Of a stretch of 64,000 bases of DNA, positions 20,695 to 30,697 are shown piece after piece (the first letter of the stretch is position 1; each line of letters opens with the position of its first letter). Source of the DNA: Chloroflexota bacterium (lineage in GTDB: Bacteria > Chloroflexota > UBA11872). Position numbers and translations under genes: made by a program. The stretch spans positions 1-64,000 of the forward strand of contig JAJEGF010000083.1 in the NCBI GenBank assembly GCA_022820025.1, in the 5' to 3' direction. A model generated the notes under the pieces. The model did not search any database, was not told the DNA's origin, and was given only the letters and a program-made list of their open reading frames with translations.

Positions 20695-20940
20695 ATGATC
20701 GAAGGGGCCGTGAATGCTGCCTATGAAGCGGTGGTGACCCTTCCCTTGCAGGGCCCAGATGGACGCACGAGGGACATTCAGGCCGTTATCGACACTGACT
20801 ACACCGGCACCTTGATGTTGCCGACCACCGTGGTTGCTGACTTGGGGTTGTCGCTTTCACACATGGGCTGGGCGCTTCTCGCAAACGACGACGTTGTGAG
20901 CTTCGATGTCCACGATGTGATCGTGCTCCGGTCGGCCAGC
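20695..20940 (+). pseudogene. Clan AA (retropepsin-like) aspartic protease remnant
   Basis: ATG 20695 follows GGAGGAGGGA. The N-terminal half fits the small bacterial retropepsin-like family: YEAVVTLPLQGPDGRTRDIQ, AVIDTDYTGTLMLPTTVVAD, LGLSLSHMGW, FDVHDVIVL. The usual catalytic D-T-G is D-T-D here. After about residue 80 the expected second half is absent and the frame runs to 21480 through unrelated sequence. In bacteria these genes often sit beside a small partner gene; the remnant at 21145-21312 may be that partner. Confidence 0.55.
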
Positions 20941-21144
20941 CCAGTGATTCCACGACCGGAAGGGTCCGAGAGCCCCCGGCTGCGTCTGCTCTCGGAGCCA
21001 ATTGGCGACGCGTGGATGGCTAGTTACCCAGATCGCGATCTGGTCGGCGTCCCGGACGGCTATCTGATCGTCGGCAACTGCGAGGCCCGCGCTTTGGATG
21101 GCCGAGCGAAGCGCAGCTTCTCGACGTTCGATTGCACTGCGCGA

Positions 21145-21312
21145 CTAGCGGTGCGTCGTGAGCAGGACGTAGTGAACGTCGCTGGCAACGTAATCACTGT
21201 GATGGTCGGCTTCGACCTGCGGCAGGATGTCTCGCTCGTATATCTCTATGCCGAGGCTGGCAACCTTTTCGCGGGGCTTTCGCTGTTGCGCCGGGGTATC
21301 TGCGGTCGTCAT
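21145..21312 (-). pseudogene. Remnant of the small partner of the aspartic-protease gene
   Basis: ATG 21310-21312 opens a 55-codon frame, RKPREKVASLGIEIYERDIL then PQVEADHHSDYVASDV, stopped by TAG at 21145-21147. I recall this N-terminus (IYER-I-P-VE-x-H-x-G-x-VA-ID) from ~90-residue proteins encoded next to clan AA proteases in several phyla. Here the stop cuts the protein before its C-terminal half. It is too short for routine gene calls. The family assignment is from memory. Confidence 0.45.
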
Positions 21313-21554
21313 CACTGGTCCTTTTCAGTGCGTTCCCCTACACATATCGTGTTGCCCTTTCGCGGAGTTTTTCGGCAACAGAATTCCCTGTACAAGTGGC
21401 CCAAGCATGGCCGCACCGGAGCAGTACTGCCTCAGACGCAGAATGGCCGCATGTATGGGCGTGCGGGGAAGGACACCTAGTCCAGGTGTCCTCTCCCATG
21501 TCTTCGATCTAGCATCGCGCGCCGACCGGCGCCCGCTCCTGTTCCAACGCCCAC

Positions 21555-22410
21555 TCAGACAGGGACTGCGCCGGGGCCTGAGCCTTGCGGCGGCGGCCCC
21601 TGGGCTTCGCCGGCGGCTCGGCCATTAACTCCGCCCAGGAGAACAGCGTCGGCTGCGGCCCACCGGGTTCTTCGTGATGGCCAGTGCCGTTTACCGGGAC
21701 AGCAGCCCGTGGTTGCCGCCCAGTAAAACTCCTGGCTCGATCCGGTGCCGTTAGCGTGGTGGCCATTCGTCCTGGTGCCATTGAATTCGACAGCCTCGGG
21801 TTTCGCCTCCACCAGCAACTCCTCAGCGCGGGTGGCGCCGTCCCGCGCTTGAGCAAACACCGCCTCCACCGTCTCGGCGTCGGCCTCCTGCTGCCCATTC
21901 ACGATCTGACGGGCCAGCGCCAGCATCAGGCCGTCGCCGTTGTCGCCATAAGCGGCCAGGCCGTCCTCGGGCAGCTCGCCTTCGACCGCGAGGAAGCTTT
22001 GCAGCTTCATGGCCACCAGCTTCAGCACGAGGGTCTGAAGGGTGTTCCGTTAGGCCATGAAGACGACCTTGTCGTGGCGCGCCTAGCCGATGCGCCAGGA
22101 GCGGCGCGAGGCCTGACGCACTGCGTAGACCGAGTCGTCGGTCTCGAAGCAGCAGATGGTGAGGAAGTCCACCAGATCGAGGAAGGTCTGCACCAGTCGG
22201 GGGTAGCAGATCAGCGCATAAACGCCCGCCTTGACCTTCCGCGCCGCCCACGCCTCCCGGCGGTCGGGGGCAGCACGACGACCTTCATGACGGCAACCTG
22301 GAACCCGTGACCGGTGATGATCTCGGCCATCTGCTCGACGATGTCCCTGCTCCCCGTGTGGGTGGCCTCGTCCAGAACCCGGCGGCCCGCCTTGCGCCTC
22401 CCCGCCCTCA
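21555..22410 (-). pseudogene. SNF2-like helicase, C-terminal remnant with stops
   Basis: Leftward from about 22410: RRVLDEATHTGSRDIVEQMA, AEIITGHGFQVAVMK, a frameshift, then KVKAGVYALICYPRLVQTFL and DSVYAVRQASRRSWRIG. The last segment corresponds to helicase motif VI (Q-x2-R-x-x-R-x-G). It is followed directly by TAG, then ARHDKVVFMA, a TAA, and RNTLQTLVLKLVAMKLQSFL with an acidic tail. At least one frameshift and two stops are present. It is probably the tail of a large helicase gene from a lost accessory element. Confidence 0.7.
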
Positions 22411-22784
22411 GGTCGACGAGCGCCGGTGCCTTTGAGCCGAGCCTCACCTAGGACACGGTCTACACCTGGACGATGACATTAGCGTTCCTGAGAGCAGAGA
22501 GTGTCCCCGACGGTGACGCCTCTCCAACGCGTGCCTTGCGCAACTGCGACCCGCGAGCATCAGGCTGATGCTCACACCTACGCCCACGAGAAGCCGGGCG
22601 TCCAGCCAGCAGCGTCTAGCGGTCTGGCAGCGTCAGAGACGCGCCTCGTCGACCCGCAGAGGCTGCTCCGCACTGACCCAGAGCAGCCGAGTCGCTGAAA
22701 GAAATGTTGGCGGATGTTGGCAAGATGTTGGCAAACGGCCAATTTTGGAGATCTTTGAGCCCCGCAAAACAGGGCTTCCAAACC
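22411..22784. other. Gap on the 3' side of tRNA-Lys
   Basis: 374 bp with no gene. This is where an integrase attachment site would be expected, but no second copy of the tRNA 3' end was found in the window. Confidence 0.4.
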
Positions 22785-22860
22785 TGGTGGGCCGGGTGGG
22801 TCTCGAACCCACGACCTTCGGATTAAAAGTCCGCTGCTCTGCCAACTGAGCTACCAGCCC
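22785..22860 (-). tRNA. tRNA-Lys (anticodon UUU)
   Basis: 76 nt on the minus strand with encoded CCA. The 7-bp acceptor stem pairs GGGCTGG with CCGGCCC (one G-U pair). The D-arm is TAGCTCAGTTGGCAGAGC, the anticodon loop CTTTTAA with UUU at 34-36, and the T-arm GTGGGTTCGAGACCCAC. It marks the border between the decayed mosaic on its 3' side and the intact gene order on its 5' side. Confidence 0.97.
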
Positions 22861-22956
22861 AGTTGAGCTTACCGAGCGGGGCCGGATTGACCGCCGTCGC
22901 CAGCGCCGGTCGGGCGCCGATAATGCGGGCAAATCAGCAAGAGTGCGGAGTTACCG

Positions 22957-23688
22957 ATGGGTGTACTGGACGGCAAGGTCGCGATTGTGACGGGATCGAA
23001 TCGCGGTATTGGACGCGGCATCGCTCGGGGCTTTGCACGCGAAGGGGCTAGGTTGGCGCTGGCCGCACGCGATGCCGCACTGCTGAACGAGGCGGCCGAT
23101 GAGTTCCGAAGCCTGGGTGCTGAGGCTGTGGTCATTCCGACCGACGTGACTGAGGAAGCGGCGGTTGACGCGCTGATCGAGCAGACCCTTGAACAGCTCG
23201 GCCCGTTGGACGTGCTGGTGAACAACGCGGGGATCGCCGAACACGCGCCGCTGGTAGACATGACGCTGGACGCCTGGCAGCGAACGGTGGACGTGAATCT
23301 GACCGGGCCGTTTCTGTGCGCCAGGGCCGCGTTGCGGGTGATGGCGGCGGCCGGGCGCGGACGCATCATCAACGTGGCCAGCATCTCGTCGCAGCGCGTG
23401 CGACCAGGTTCGGCCTCGTATAGCGCCACCAAGTTCGGCCTGTGGGGCCTGACCCAGGTGATTGCCCTGGAGGGCCGCGATCACGGGGTGTCGTGCAGCT
23501 GCCTCAACCCCGGCAACACCTGGGTGGAACGGCGAACCGGCACGCAGCGGCGCGAGGACGAGGAACCCATGATGACGGTGGACGAACTGGCCACCGCCGC
23601 CGTGACCATGGCCGCCATGCCCGATCACGTGAACATGCTGGAAGCCACCGTTCTACCGGTCGGCCAGCCATTTATCGGCCGGGGGTAG
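22957..23688 (+). CDS. SDR-family NAD(P)-dependent oxidoreductase
   Basis: 243 residues, the usual length for classical short-chain dehydrogenases. The Rossmann motif is VTGSNRGIGRGIA; NNAG is at about residue 89. The catalytic tetrad shows Asn in DVNLTGPF, Ser in ASISSQR, and Tyr/Lys in YSATK. The hydrophobic NVASISS strand and PG motif (NPGNTWVERR) are also present. The reaction is hydride transfer on an unidentified alcohol or ketone. It is monocistronic, the first intact gene right of tRNA-Lys. Confidence 0.9.
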   Translation: MGVLDGKVAIVTGSNRGIGRGIARGFAREGARLALAARDAALLNEAADEFRSLGAEAVVIPTDVTEEAAVDALIEQTLEQLGPLDVLVNNAGIAEHAPLVDMTLDAWQRTVDVNLTGPFLCARAALRVMAAAGRGRIINVASISSQRVRPGSASYSATKFGLWGLTQVIALEGRDHGVSCSCLNPGNTWVERRTGTQRREDEEPMMTVDELATAAVTMAAMPDHVNMLEATVLPVGQPFIGRG

Positions 23689-23736
23689 CTCGGCCGCGGT
23701 TAGATCAGGCGGCGCCCGGTCAGGTGCGAATTGGAA

Positions 23737-23752
23737 TGTTTCACGTGAAACA
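23737..23752. promoter_or_regulatory. parS chromosome-partition site
   Basis: A perfect 16-bp palindrome, TGTTTCACGTGAAACA, identical to the well-known ParB/Spo0J binding site of many bacteria. It lies in the gap between the SDR and DUF6807 genes. Such sites cluster near oriC, load ParB and nucleate the partition complex. No parA, parB or dnaA gene is in this window. Confidence 0.9.
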
Positions 23753-23830
23753 CTGTTTGTGTACAGCGCTTGGCCTTCGGCCTGGCTGAGGATCGCCTTT
23801 CACCGCCGGCGTCCGACTAGCGTTCGCCCA

Positions 23831-24760
23831 TCAGGAATCTCCGGCGCGGAAGCGCTGGAATTCGCCGGCGATGTCGGCGTCAATGTGATCGCCGTCGTGG
23901 ATGACGAACCTGACGGTCTGGTCCCAGGGGTGCTCGGCGGTGATCTCGATGGCCTGCATGCGCATGGTGCTGATGCAGAGGGAGCCGTAGTCGCGGACGA
24001 ACCAGGGGGCGCCGTCGAACGAGGCATCAGGGAGGACGCCGACGCCGGCGATCTTGTCGAAGGCGAGGGGGCCGTGGGCGTCGACCCAGTCGGCGGCCTG
24101 GTCGAAGATCTCGGCCTCGTTGGTACGGCCTTCGGAGTCCTTGATGACGCCGTCGTGGGTGACATGGAGGCGGTCGGCGAGGCGGACGCCGTAGTAGCTG
24201 TGCTTGGTGGGGCCGATGGTGACGCTGCCTGGCGACTTGGCCGAGCCGGCCACCGGCTTGCCGGGCAACGGAGTGCCGTCGGCCAGGCGTCCGGCGGGAG
24301 CGGACGGGCCGCCGCCGGGCACGAGTTGCGAGCGGACGGTGAGGAGGTTGGAGACGTCGCCGGGCTGGATGTCGGTGGTGCGGGTTTCGACCAGCATGAG
24401 GCGCCCGTCCGGGTCGCTCCAGTCGGGGGCGCCGCGCCACTCGAGGGTCTGGGTGACGCGCAGTTTGTCGGCGGCCAACTGTTCCCAGGAGGCGTCGATT
24501 TCGCGGATGGCGCCAGCGGTGCGGCCGCCGTAGGCGCGTTCGATGTAGAAGTTGTAGCCGCTGACTTCCTCGGCGGCGATCCAGATGGAGCGGTGGTGGG
24601 GGTGGTCGACGGGTGTCTCGTCGGTGACGGCCTGACCGGCGGGCGTGTAGACGGGATAGAGGTAGTTGCGGGTGTGGCCCTGGTTGAACGCGGTGATGAA
24701 GCGTCCGCCCCAGCTCACCATTCGGCGGGACTGCAATACGTCGATCGTGAACGCACTCAT
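23831..24760 (-). CDS. DUF6807 (PmoA-like) family protein
   Basis: 309 residues. The family hallmarks are YLYPVYTPAGQAVTDETPVD, the histidine cluster DHPHHRSIWIA, and the late aromatic PTKHSYYGVRLADRL. Proteins of this beta-rich family (formerly linked by name to methane monooxygenase) are common in genomes that degrade carbohydrates, often near oxidoreductases. The exact activity is unknown. No signal peptide is visible. The neighbouring SDR gene is convergent with it, and parS sits between them. Confidence 0.75.
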   Translation of the reverse strand: MSAFTIDVLQSRRMVSWGGRFITAFNQGHTRNYLYPVYTPAGQAVTDETPVDHPHHRSIWIAAEEVSGYNFYIERAYGGRTAGAIREIDASWEQLAADKLRVTQTLEWRGAPDWSDPDGRLMLVETRTTDIQPGDVSNLLTVRSQLVPGGGPSAPAGRLADGTPLPGKPVAGSAKSPGSVTIGPTKHSYYGVRLADRLHVTHDGVIKDSEGRTNEAEIFDQAADWVDAHGPLAFDKIAGVGVLPDASFDGAPWFVRDYGSLCISTMRMQAIEITAEHPWDQTVRFVIHDGDHIDADIAGEFQRFRAGDS

Positions 24761-24897
24761 GGCCAGGATCCTCGGGGCACGGCGGATTGAGCGGCCATTA
24801 TGCGGCGCGGGCGGGGGAGGGGCATTGGGCGCCAGCGCCAGTGGGCGAGGACGGGTAGCTTTAGGCGCGAATTGGCCAGCTTCAGCGGAATCCGCGA

Positions 24898-26526
24898 GTG
24901 CCTGTGAAGATTAATTACGACCTGCAGACGCTCCGTGGAGATTTGTTCGGCGGGGTGACGGCGGCGGTGGTCGGGCTGCCGGTGGCGCTGGCATTTGGGG
25001 TGGCGTCAGGGCTGGGGGCGGTTGCCGGGATGTACGGGGCCATCGCGGTGGGGTTCTTTGCGGCGGTGTTCGGCGGGACGCGGTCGCAGATCTCGGGTCC
25101 GACCGGACCTATGGCCGTGGCGATGGCGGTGATCGTCGCGACGCACGCGGAAAGCCTGGCCGAGGCGTTCACGATCGCGGTGATGGCCGGGCTGATCCAG
25201 ATTGCGCTGGGGGTGCTGCGGATCGGGCGGTTCGTGGGCTATACGCCGTACTCGGTGATCTCAGGGTTCATGTCCGGGGTGGGAATCATCATCATCCTGG
25301 TGCAGACCTTGCCGTTCCTGGGGACGGAGGTAGCCGCGGGCGGGCCGCTGGGAGCGGTTCAGGCCTGGCCGGCGGCCGTACGGGACATCAATTTCGGCGC
25401 CCTGGCTATTGCCGGCCTGACGCTGGCGGTGGGAATTGTCTGGCCGAGCCGGCTGCGGAAGTTCCTGCCGCCCACGCTGGCGGCGCTGATTGCGGGGACG
25501 CTGCTTGGCGTGCTGTGGCTGACGGATACGCCGGTGATCGGCGAGGTGCCCACGGGCCTTCCGAGCCTGAGGTTTCCCGAGCTTGGGCCGGACGTGCTGG
25601 TGCGCGCCGTGCAGCCGGCCATCATCATCGCGCTGCTGGGCTCCATCGACAGCCTGCTGACGTCGCTGGTGGCCGACTCGATGACGCGGACACGGCATAA
25701 CCCGAACCGGGAACTGGTGGGGCAGGGCATCGGCAACGTGGCGGCGGGATTGATCGGGGGGCTGCCAGGGGCCGGCGCGACGCTGGGGACAGTGGTGAAC
25801 CTGCGGGCCGGCGGGCGGACGCCGGTTTCGGGCGCATTGCGGGCGGCCATTCTGCTGGCGCTGGTGCTGGGGCTCGGTCGCTACGTGGAGGCGATTCCAC
25901 ACGCGGCGCTGGCCGGCATCCTGATGAAGGTCGGCTGGGACATCATCGACTGGCGGTTCCTGACGCGTATCCACCGGGTACAGCGGGAACACCTGCTGGT
26001 GATGCTGATCACGCTGGGGCTGACGGTGTTCCTGGACCTGATCACGGCGGTGGCGATCGGCCTGATCGCGGCCGGGATGGCGAGCGCGCGGCAGTTCGAG
26101 CGTTTGCAGATGGACAGCGTGGTCTCGGTGCCGCTACTGGACCTGAGCTTCTTCGGCGCTAAGGACGACGAAGAGACGGTGGACGCGTTCTCCGCGCGGG
26201 TGGGACTGGTGGCGCTGCGGGGCAGCTTCACCGTGGCGTCGGCGAACAAGCTGATCAGCACGATCAGCGTGGACATCCGCGATCACGAAGTCGTAATCCT
26301 GGACTTTTCCGACACCGTCTTCATGGACGACAGCGCGGCGCTGGTGGTGGAGCAGTTGATCGATAGCGCCATCGCCGAAGACACCGAAGTGATCGTAATG
26401 GGCCTGGAAGGTCGGCCGGCGATCACGCTGCAGGCGCTGAATGCGCTGCGGAAGGTCCCCGACGACCGATATGTCAAGACCATAGACGAGGCGCAGGGCG
26501 TGGCGCGACGGTTGCTGGGGGTCTAG
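24898..26526 (+). CDS. SulP-family anion transporter with STAS domain
   Basis: 542 residues from GTG 24898 (a second GTG lies at 24904). The N-terminal 400 residues are strongly hydrophobic with SulP signatures: LFGGVTAAVVGLPVALAFGV, RSQISGPTGPMAVAMAVI, YSVISGFMSGVGIIIILVQT. The C-terminal ~110 residues form a STAS domain (HEVVILDFSDTVFMDDSAAL). Family members move sulfate, bicarbonate or organic anions. The convergent beta-carbonic anhydrase gene 21 bp away makes bicarbonate uptake a reasonable inference. The best-characterised bacterial example with that role is BicA. Confidence 0.88.
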   Translation: MPVKINYDLQTLRGDLFGGVTAAVVGLPVALAFGVASGLGAVAGMYGAIAVGFFAAVFGGTRSQISGPTGPMAVAMAVIVATHAESLAEAFTIAVMAGLIQIALGVLRIGRFVGYTPYSVISGFMSGVGIIIILVQTLPFLGTEVAAGGPLGAVQAWPAAVRDINFGALAIAGLTLAVGIVWPSRLRKFLPPTLAALIAGTLLGVLWLTDTPVIGEVPTGLPSLRFPELGPDVLVRAVQPAIIIALLGSIDSLLTSLVADSMTRTRHNPNRELVGQGIGNVAAGLIGGLPGAGATLGTVVNLRAGGRTPVSGALRAAILLALVLGLGRYVEAIPHAALAGILMKVGWDIIDWRFLTRIHRVQREHLLVMLITLGLTVFLDLITAVAIGLIAAGMASARQFERLQMDSVVSVPLLDLSFFGAKDDEETVDAFSARVGLVALRGSFTVASANKLISTISVDIRDHEVVILDFSDTVFMDDSAALVVEQLIDSAIAEDTEVIVMGLEGRPAITLQALNALRKVPDDRYVKTIDEAQGVARRLLGV

Positions 26527-26547
26527 CAAGACGGCGGCCGACGCAGT

Positions 26548-27045
26548 TCAGCCTGGGGCGACTTCGATAAGGCGGCCGGTGGCGCAGTCGTAGATGAAGC
26601 CGCGGATGCGGTCGCGGTGGGGGAGGAAGGGGCTGGCCTGGAGGCGGGCGATGGAGTCGCGGACGTCCTGCTCCAGGTCTTCGAAGGGTTCGAAGGCGAA
26701 CGGTGGGCGAAGGCCGGTGTCGGCTTCGATGGCGTCTTTCAGGTCACCATCTCGGAACGTCTGCATGCCGCAGTCGGTGTGGTGGATGAGCATGACTTCG
26801 CGGGTGCCAAGCAGGCGCTGGGAGATGACGAGGGAGCGAATGACGTCCTCGGTGACGACGCCGCCGGCGTTGCGGATGACGTGGGCGTCGCCGGGTTCGA
26901 GTCCGAGCACGCTGAAGACATCGAGGCGGGCATCCATGCAAGCCACGACGGCAAGCTTGCGGGCCGGCGCGGCGTGGTCGGCGTTGGGAGCGAGGCCGGC
27001 GGCGTAACGCGCGTTGTTCGAAAGGACGTCATCGACCGCTGGCAC
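26548..27045 (-). CDS. Beta-class carbonic anhydrase
   Basis: 165 residues, the short type. The zinc ligands and catalytic dyad are visible: CMDARLD (Cys plus Asp-Arg), HHTDCG (His and Cys). HVIRNAGGVVTEDVIRSL is the conserved core helix. It interconverts CO2 and bicarbonate in the cytosol. The frame begins with GTG and lies 11 bp after the metK stop in the same direction, so it may be the last gene of the AdoMet operon. It is also convergent with the SulP gene. Confidence 0.88.
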   Translation of the reverse strand: MPAVDDVLSNNARYAAGLAPNADHAAPARKLAVVACMDARLDVFSVLGLEPGDAHVIRNAGGVVTEDVIRSLVISQRLLGTREVMLIHHTDCGMQTFRDGDLKDAIEADTGLRPPFAFEPFEDLEQDVRDSIARLQASPFLPHRDRIRGFIYDCATGRLIEVAPG

Positions 27046-27056
27046 GCCTGCCTCCG

Positions 27057-28289
<1,233 letters not shown>

Positions 28290-28305
28290 GGTGCTCTCCC
28301 GTGAT

Positions 28306-28426
28306 GAGACCTTTGCGGAACTTGGGGATGGTTGCCCGGAAGACCCTCACCCCAACCCTCTCCCACAGGGAGAGGGGGCAAGAGCCGCCGAAACTCCGAG
28401 GACGCCGGGCATTGTGCAAAGGTCTC
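28306..28426. repeat. 121-bp inverted-repeat element (MITE-like)
   Basis: Terminal 11-bp perfect inverted repeats, GAGACCTTTGC at 28306-28316 and GCAAAGGTCTC at 28416-28426. The interior contains a second palindrome, CCCTCTCCC/GGGAGAGGG, around ACA (28354-28374). It has no coding capacity. This is typical of a miniature transposable or REP-like repeat lying in an operon gap, and as RNA it could fold into a long hairpin between ahcY and metK. Confidence 0.7.
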
Positions 28427-28465
28427 CATGATGTCGTCGAGTGTGTTTGCCGTGCGGCGGCCTGG

Positions 28466-29737
28466 CTACGTGCCTTCCTGCCAACCGGACAGGTAGGCGG
28501 CCTGTTCGGCGGTTAGGGTGTCGATTCCCACGCCCATCGCCTCGAGCTTGACCGAGGCGACCTGGCGGTCGATTTCAGCGGAGACATCGTAAACATTCGG
28601 GGCCATGTCGTGCGCGTTCCTGGCCAGAAGTTCGAGGGCCAGGGCCTGGTTGGCGAAGCTCATGTCCATGACACTGGCCGGGTGCCCCTCGGCGGAGGCC
28701 AGGTTGATCAGCCGGCCCTGCGCCAGCAGGAATATGCGGCGTCCGCCCGGCAGGCGATACTCCTCCACGAAGGGCCGCGCCTCGGTCACGTCCTCGGCCA
28801 TGTCCTCCAGCGCCTCGATGTTGATTTCTATGTCGAAGTGGCCGGAGTTGGCCAGGATCGCGCCATCCTTCATGACCTCGAAGTGGGAGCGGTCGATGAC
28901 GTGCTTGTCGCCGGTGACGGTGATGAAGACGTCGCCGACGGCGGCGGCTTCCTGCATGGGCATGACGCGGTAACCGTCCATGACGGCTTCGAGCGCGCGG
29001 ACCGGATCGACCTCGGTGACGATGAGGTGCGCGCCCATGCCGGCGGCGCGGCTGGCGAGGCCGCGACCGCACCAGCCGTATCCGCCCACAACTACGGTGC
29101 GCCCGGCCAGCAGCAGGTTGGTCGCGCGCACGACGCCATCCAGGGTGGACTGCCCGGTGCCATAGCGGTTGTCGAACATGTGCTTGGTCATGGCCTCGTT
29201 GACGGCCACGATGGGGTACTTGAGCACGCCCTGTTCGGCCATGGCGCGCAAACGGATCACGCCGGTGGTGGTTTCCTCGGTGCCGCCCATGACGCCATCA
29301 ATCACGTCGGTGCGGTCGGTATGGAGGGTGGACACCAGGTCGGCGCCGTCGTCGGTGGTGAGATGGGGCTTGCTGTTGAGCACGGACTCGATGTGGTCGT
29401 AGTAGATCTCGGAGTCCTCGCCGTTGATGGCGAAGGTGGAGGCGCCGTAGACCTCGACGAGGGCGGCGGCCACGTCGTCCTGGGTGCTGAGGGGGTTGGA
29501 GGCGCAGAGCGAGGTTTCGGCGCCGCCGGCCTGGAGGGTGCGGACGAGGTTGGCGGTTTCGGCGGTTACGTGCAGGCAGGCGCCGATGCGCAGACCGTCG
29601 AGGGGCCGCTCCTGCTCGAAGCGCCGGCGGATGCTCTCCAGCACGGGCATGGACCGGTCGGCCCACTCGACACGGCGGACGCCGTCAGCGGCAAGTGAAG
29701 CGTCCGCAATATCGGACTGGTTATCGGCCGTGGCCAT
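28466..29737 (-). CDS. ahcY: Adenosylhomocysteinase
   Basis: 423 residues. The substrate region has [20 protein letters not shown] and [16 protein letters not shown]. The catalytic Lys/Asp segment is [20 protein letters not shown]. The NAD-binding fold has [13 protein letters not shown]. The C-terminal YLSGWQEGT corresponds to the conserved Tyr-containing tail. It hydrolyses S-adenosylhomocysteine to adenosine and homocysteine with tightly bound NAD. It sits 29 bp after the PfkB kinase gene, which could consume the adenosine. Confidence 0.96.
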   Translation of the reverse strand: MATADNQSDIADASLAADGVRRVEWADRSMPVLESIRRRFEQERPLDGLRIGACLHVTAETANLVRTLQAGGAETSLCASNPLSTQDDVAAALVEVYGASTFAINGEDSEIYYDHIESVLNSKPHLTTDDGADLVSTLHTDRTDVIDGVMGGTEETTTGVIRLRAMAEQGVLKYPIVAVNEAMTKHMFDNRYGTGQSTLDGVVRATNLLLAGRTVVVGGYGWCGRGLASRAAGMGAHLIVTEVDPVRALEAVMDGYRVMPMQEAAAVGDVFITVTGDKHVIDRSHFEVMKDGAILANSGHFDIEINIEALEDMAEDVTEARPFVEEYRLPGGRRIFLLAQGRLINLASAEGHPASVMDMSFANQALALELLARNAHDMAPNVYDVSAEIDRQVASVKLEAMGVGIDTLTAEQAAYLSGWQEGT

Positions 29738-29766
29738 ACGAGTTCCTCCGGGCGTTGGGCTGGCAG

Positions 29767-30687
29767 CTAGAAGGCGGCGAAGTCGCCGAATTCAACGTAG
29801 CGCGAATCGATATCGTGACGGGTGAGTTCAGCGAGGCGATCCACGCTGAACGCCTCAACTGTAAACGACGCGGCGACACTTCCATAGACGACGGCCCTGC
29901 GAAGGACGGCTTCATGGGTTGATCCCGCGGCGGCCAGGCTGCCGAGGAAGGCGCCGGCAAAGGAGTCGCCCGCGCCGGTGGGGTCCACGACGTCGTCAAG
30001 CGGGTAGGCGGGGGCGAAGAACCAGCCGTGGTCGCTGACGAGGGCGGCGCCGAATTCGCCGCGCTTGACCACGACGTACTGTGGCCCGAGTTCGAGGATC
30101 CGGCGCACGGCGCGGGGAACGTTGACGTCGCCGCCGAAGAGCCGGACTTCCTCGTCGTTGAGGACGACGCAGTCGCAGCGCTGGAAGACGCGGGCCACCT
30201 GCTCGCGGTCGCCTTCGATCCAGAAGTCCATCGAATCGACCATCACGAAGCGCGGGTCTTGCACCTGGTCGAGCACGCGGAGTTGAATGCTGGGATCGGT
30301 GTTGCCGAGGAATACGAAGGACCCAGCCACGGTGTGCGGTGGGACCTGGGGATCAAAACTCTCGAGCACATGCAGCCGCACGAAGGTCGTCTCGCGGACG
30401 TTCATGTCGACGGCGTAGCGTCCACCCCAGCGAAAGGTGAGGCCGTCGGCGGTGTGGAGACCGCTCAGGTCGATGTCGCGCTCGGTCAACAGGTCGCGGT
30501 GGGCGGCCGGGAAGTCGTGGCCGACCACGCTGGACATGGTGGTGGGCGCGAAGCAGCGCGAGGCAAGGGAAGCGTAGGTGGCGGAACCGCCGAGGACGCC
30601 CTGGACGCTGGCGTGGGCGGTTTCGATGTCGTCGATGCCGACGGTGCCGATGACAACGACGCGGCCGGATCCATCCGGGTTGCTCAT
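29767..30687 (-). CDS. PfkB-family kinase, candidate adenosine kinase
   Basis: 306 residues. The N-terminal [20 protein letters not shown] and [16 protein letters not shown] give the substrate lid region; the C-terminal [20 protein letters not shown] holds the catalytic Asp and anion hole. PfkB enzymes phosphorylate sugars or nucleosides. The position between mtnP and ahcY, with gaps of 10 and 29 bp, points to adenosine as substrate, which would pull the reversible AhcY reaction forward. That is inference from context; a sugar kinase remains possible. Confidence 0.85.
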   Translation of the reverse strand: MSNPDGSGRVVVIGTVGIDDIETAHASVQGVLGGSATYASLASRCFAPTTMSSVVGHDFPAAHRDLLTERDIDLSGLHTADGLTFRWGGRYAVDMNVRETTFVRLHVLESFDPQVPPHTVAGSFVFLGNTDPSIQLRVLDQVQDPRFVMVDSMDFWIEGDREQVARVFQRCDCVVLNDEEVRLFGGDVNVPRAVRRILELGPQYVVVKRGEFGAALVSDHGWFFAPAYPLDDVVDPTGAGDSFAGAFLGSLAAAGSTHEAVLRRAVVYGSVAASFTVEAFSVDRLAELTRHDIDSRYVEFGDFAAF

Positions 30688-30697
30688 GTGCGGCGAC

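Noticed and set aside
22568-22849. 93-residue ORF ending in RVGLEPTTFGLKVRCSAN
   Set aside because: This is the well-known mistranslation of a tRNA gene. It covers tRNA-Lys at 22785-22860 on the other strand.
23759-24790. 343-residue Gly/Val/Asp-rich + strand ORF
   Set aside because: It is antisense to the DUF6807 gene. Similar long antisense frames occur opposite metK, ahcY and mtnA and reflect GC-skewed codon use.
28340-28380. Possible CRISPR-like or riboswitch signal before metK
   Set aside because: There is only one nested palindrome and no repeated units. No SAM-riboswitch core could be recognised, and an inverted-repeat element explains the structure.
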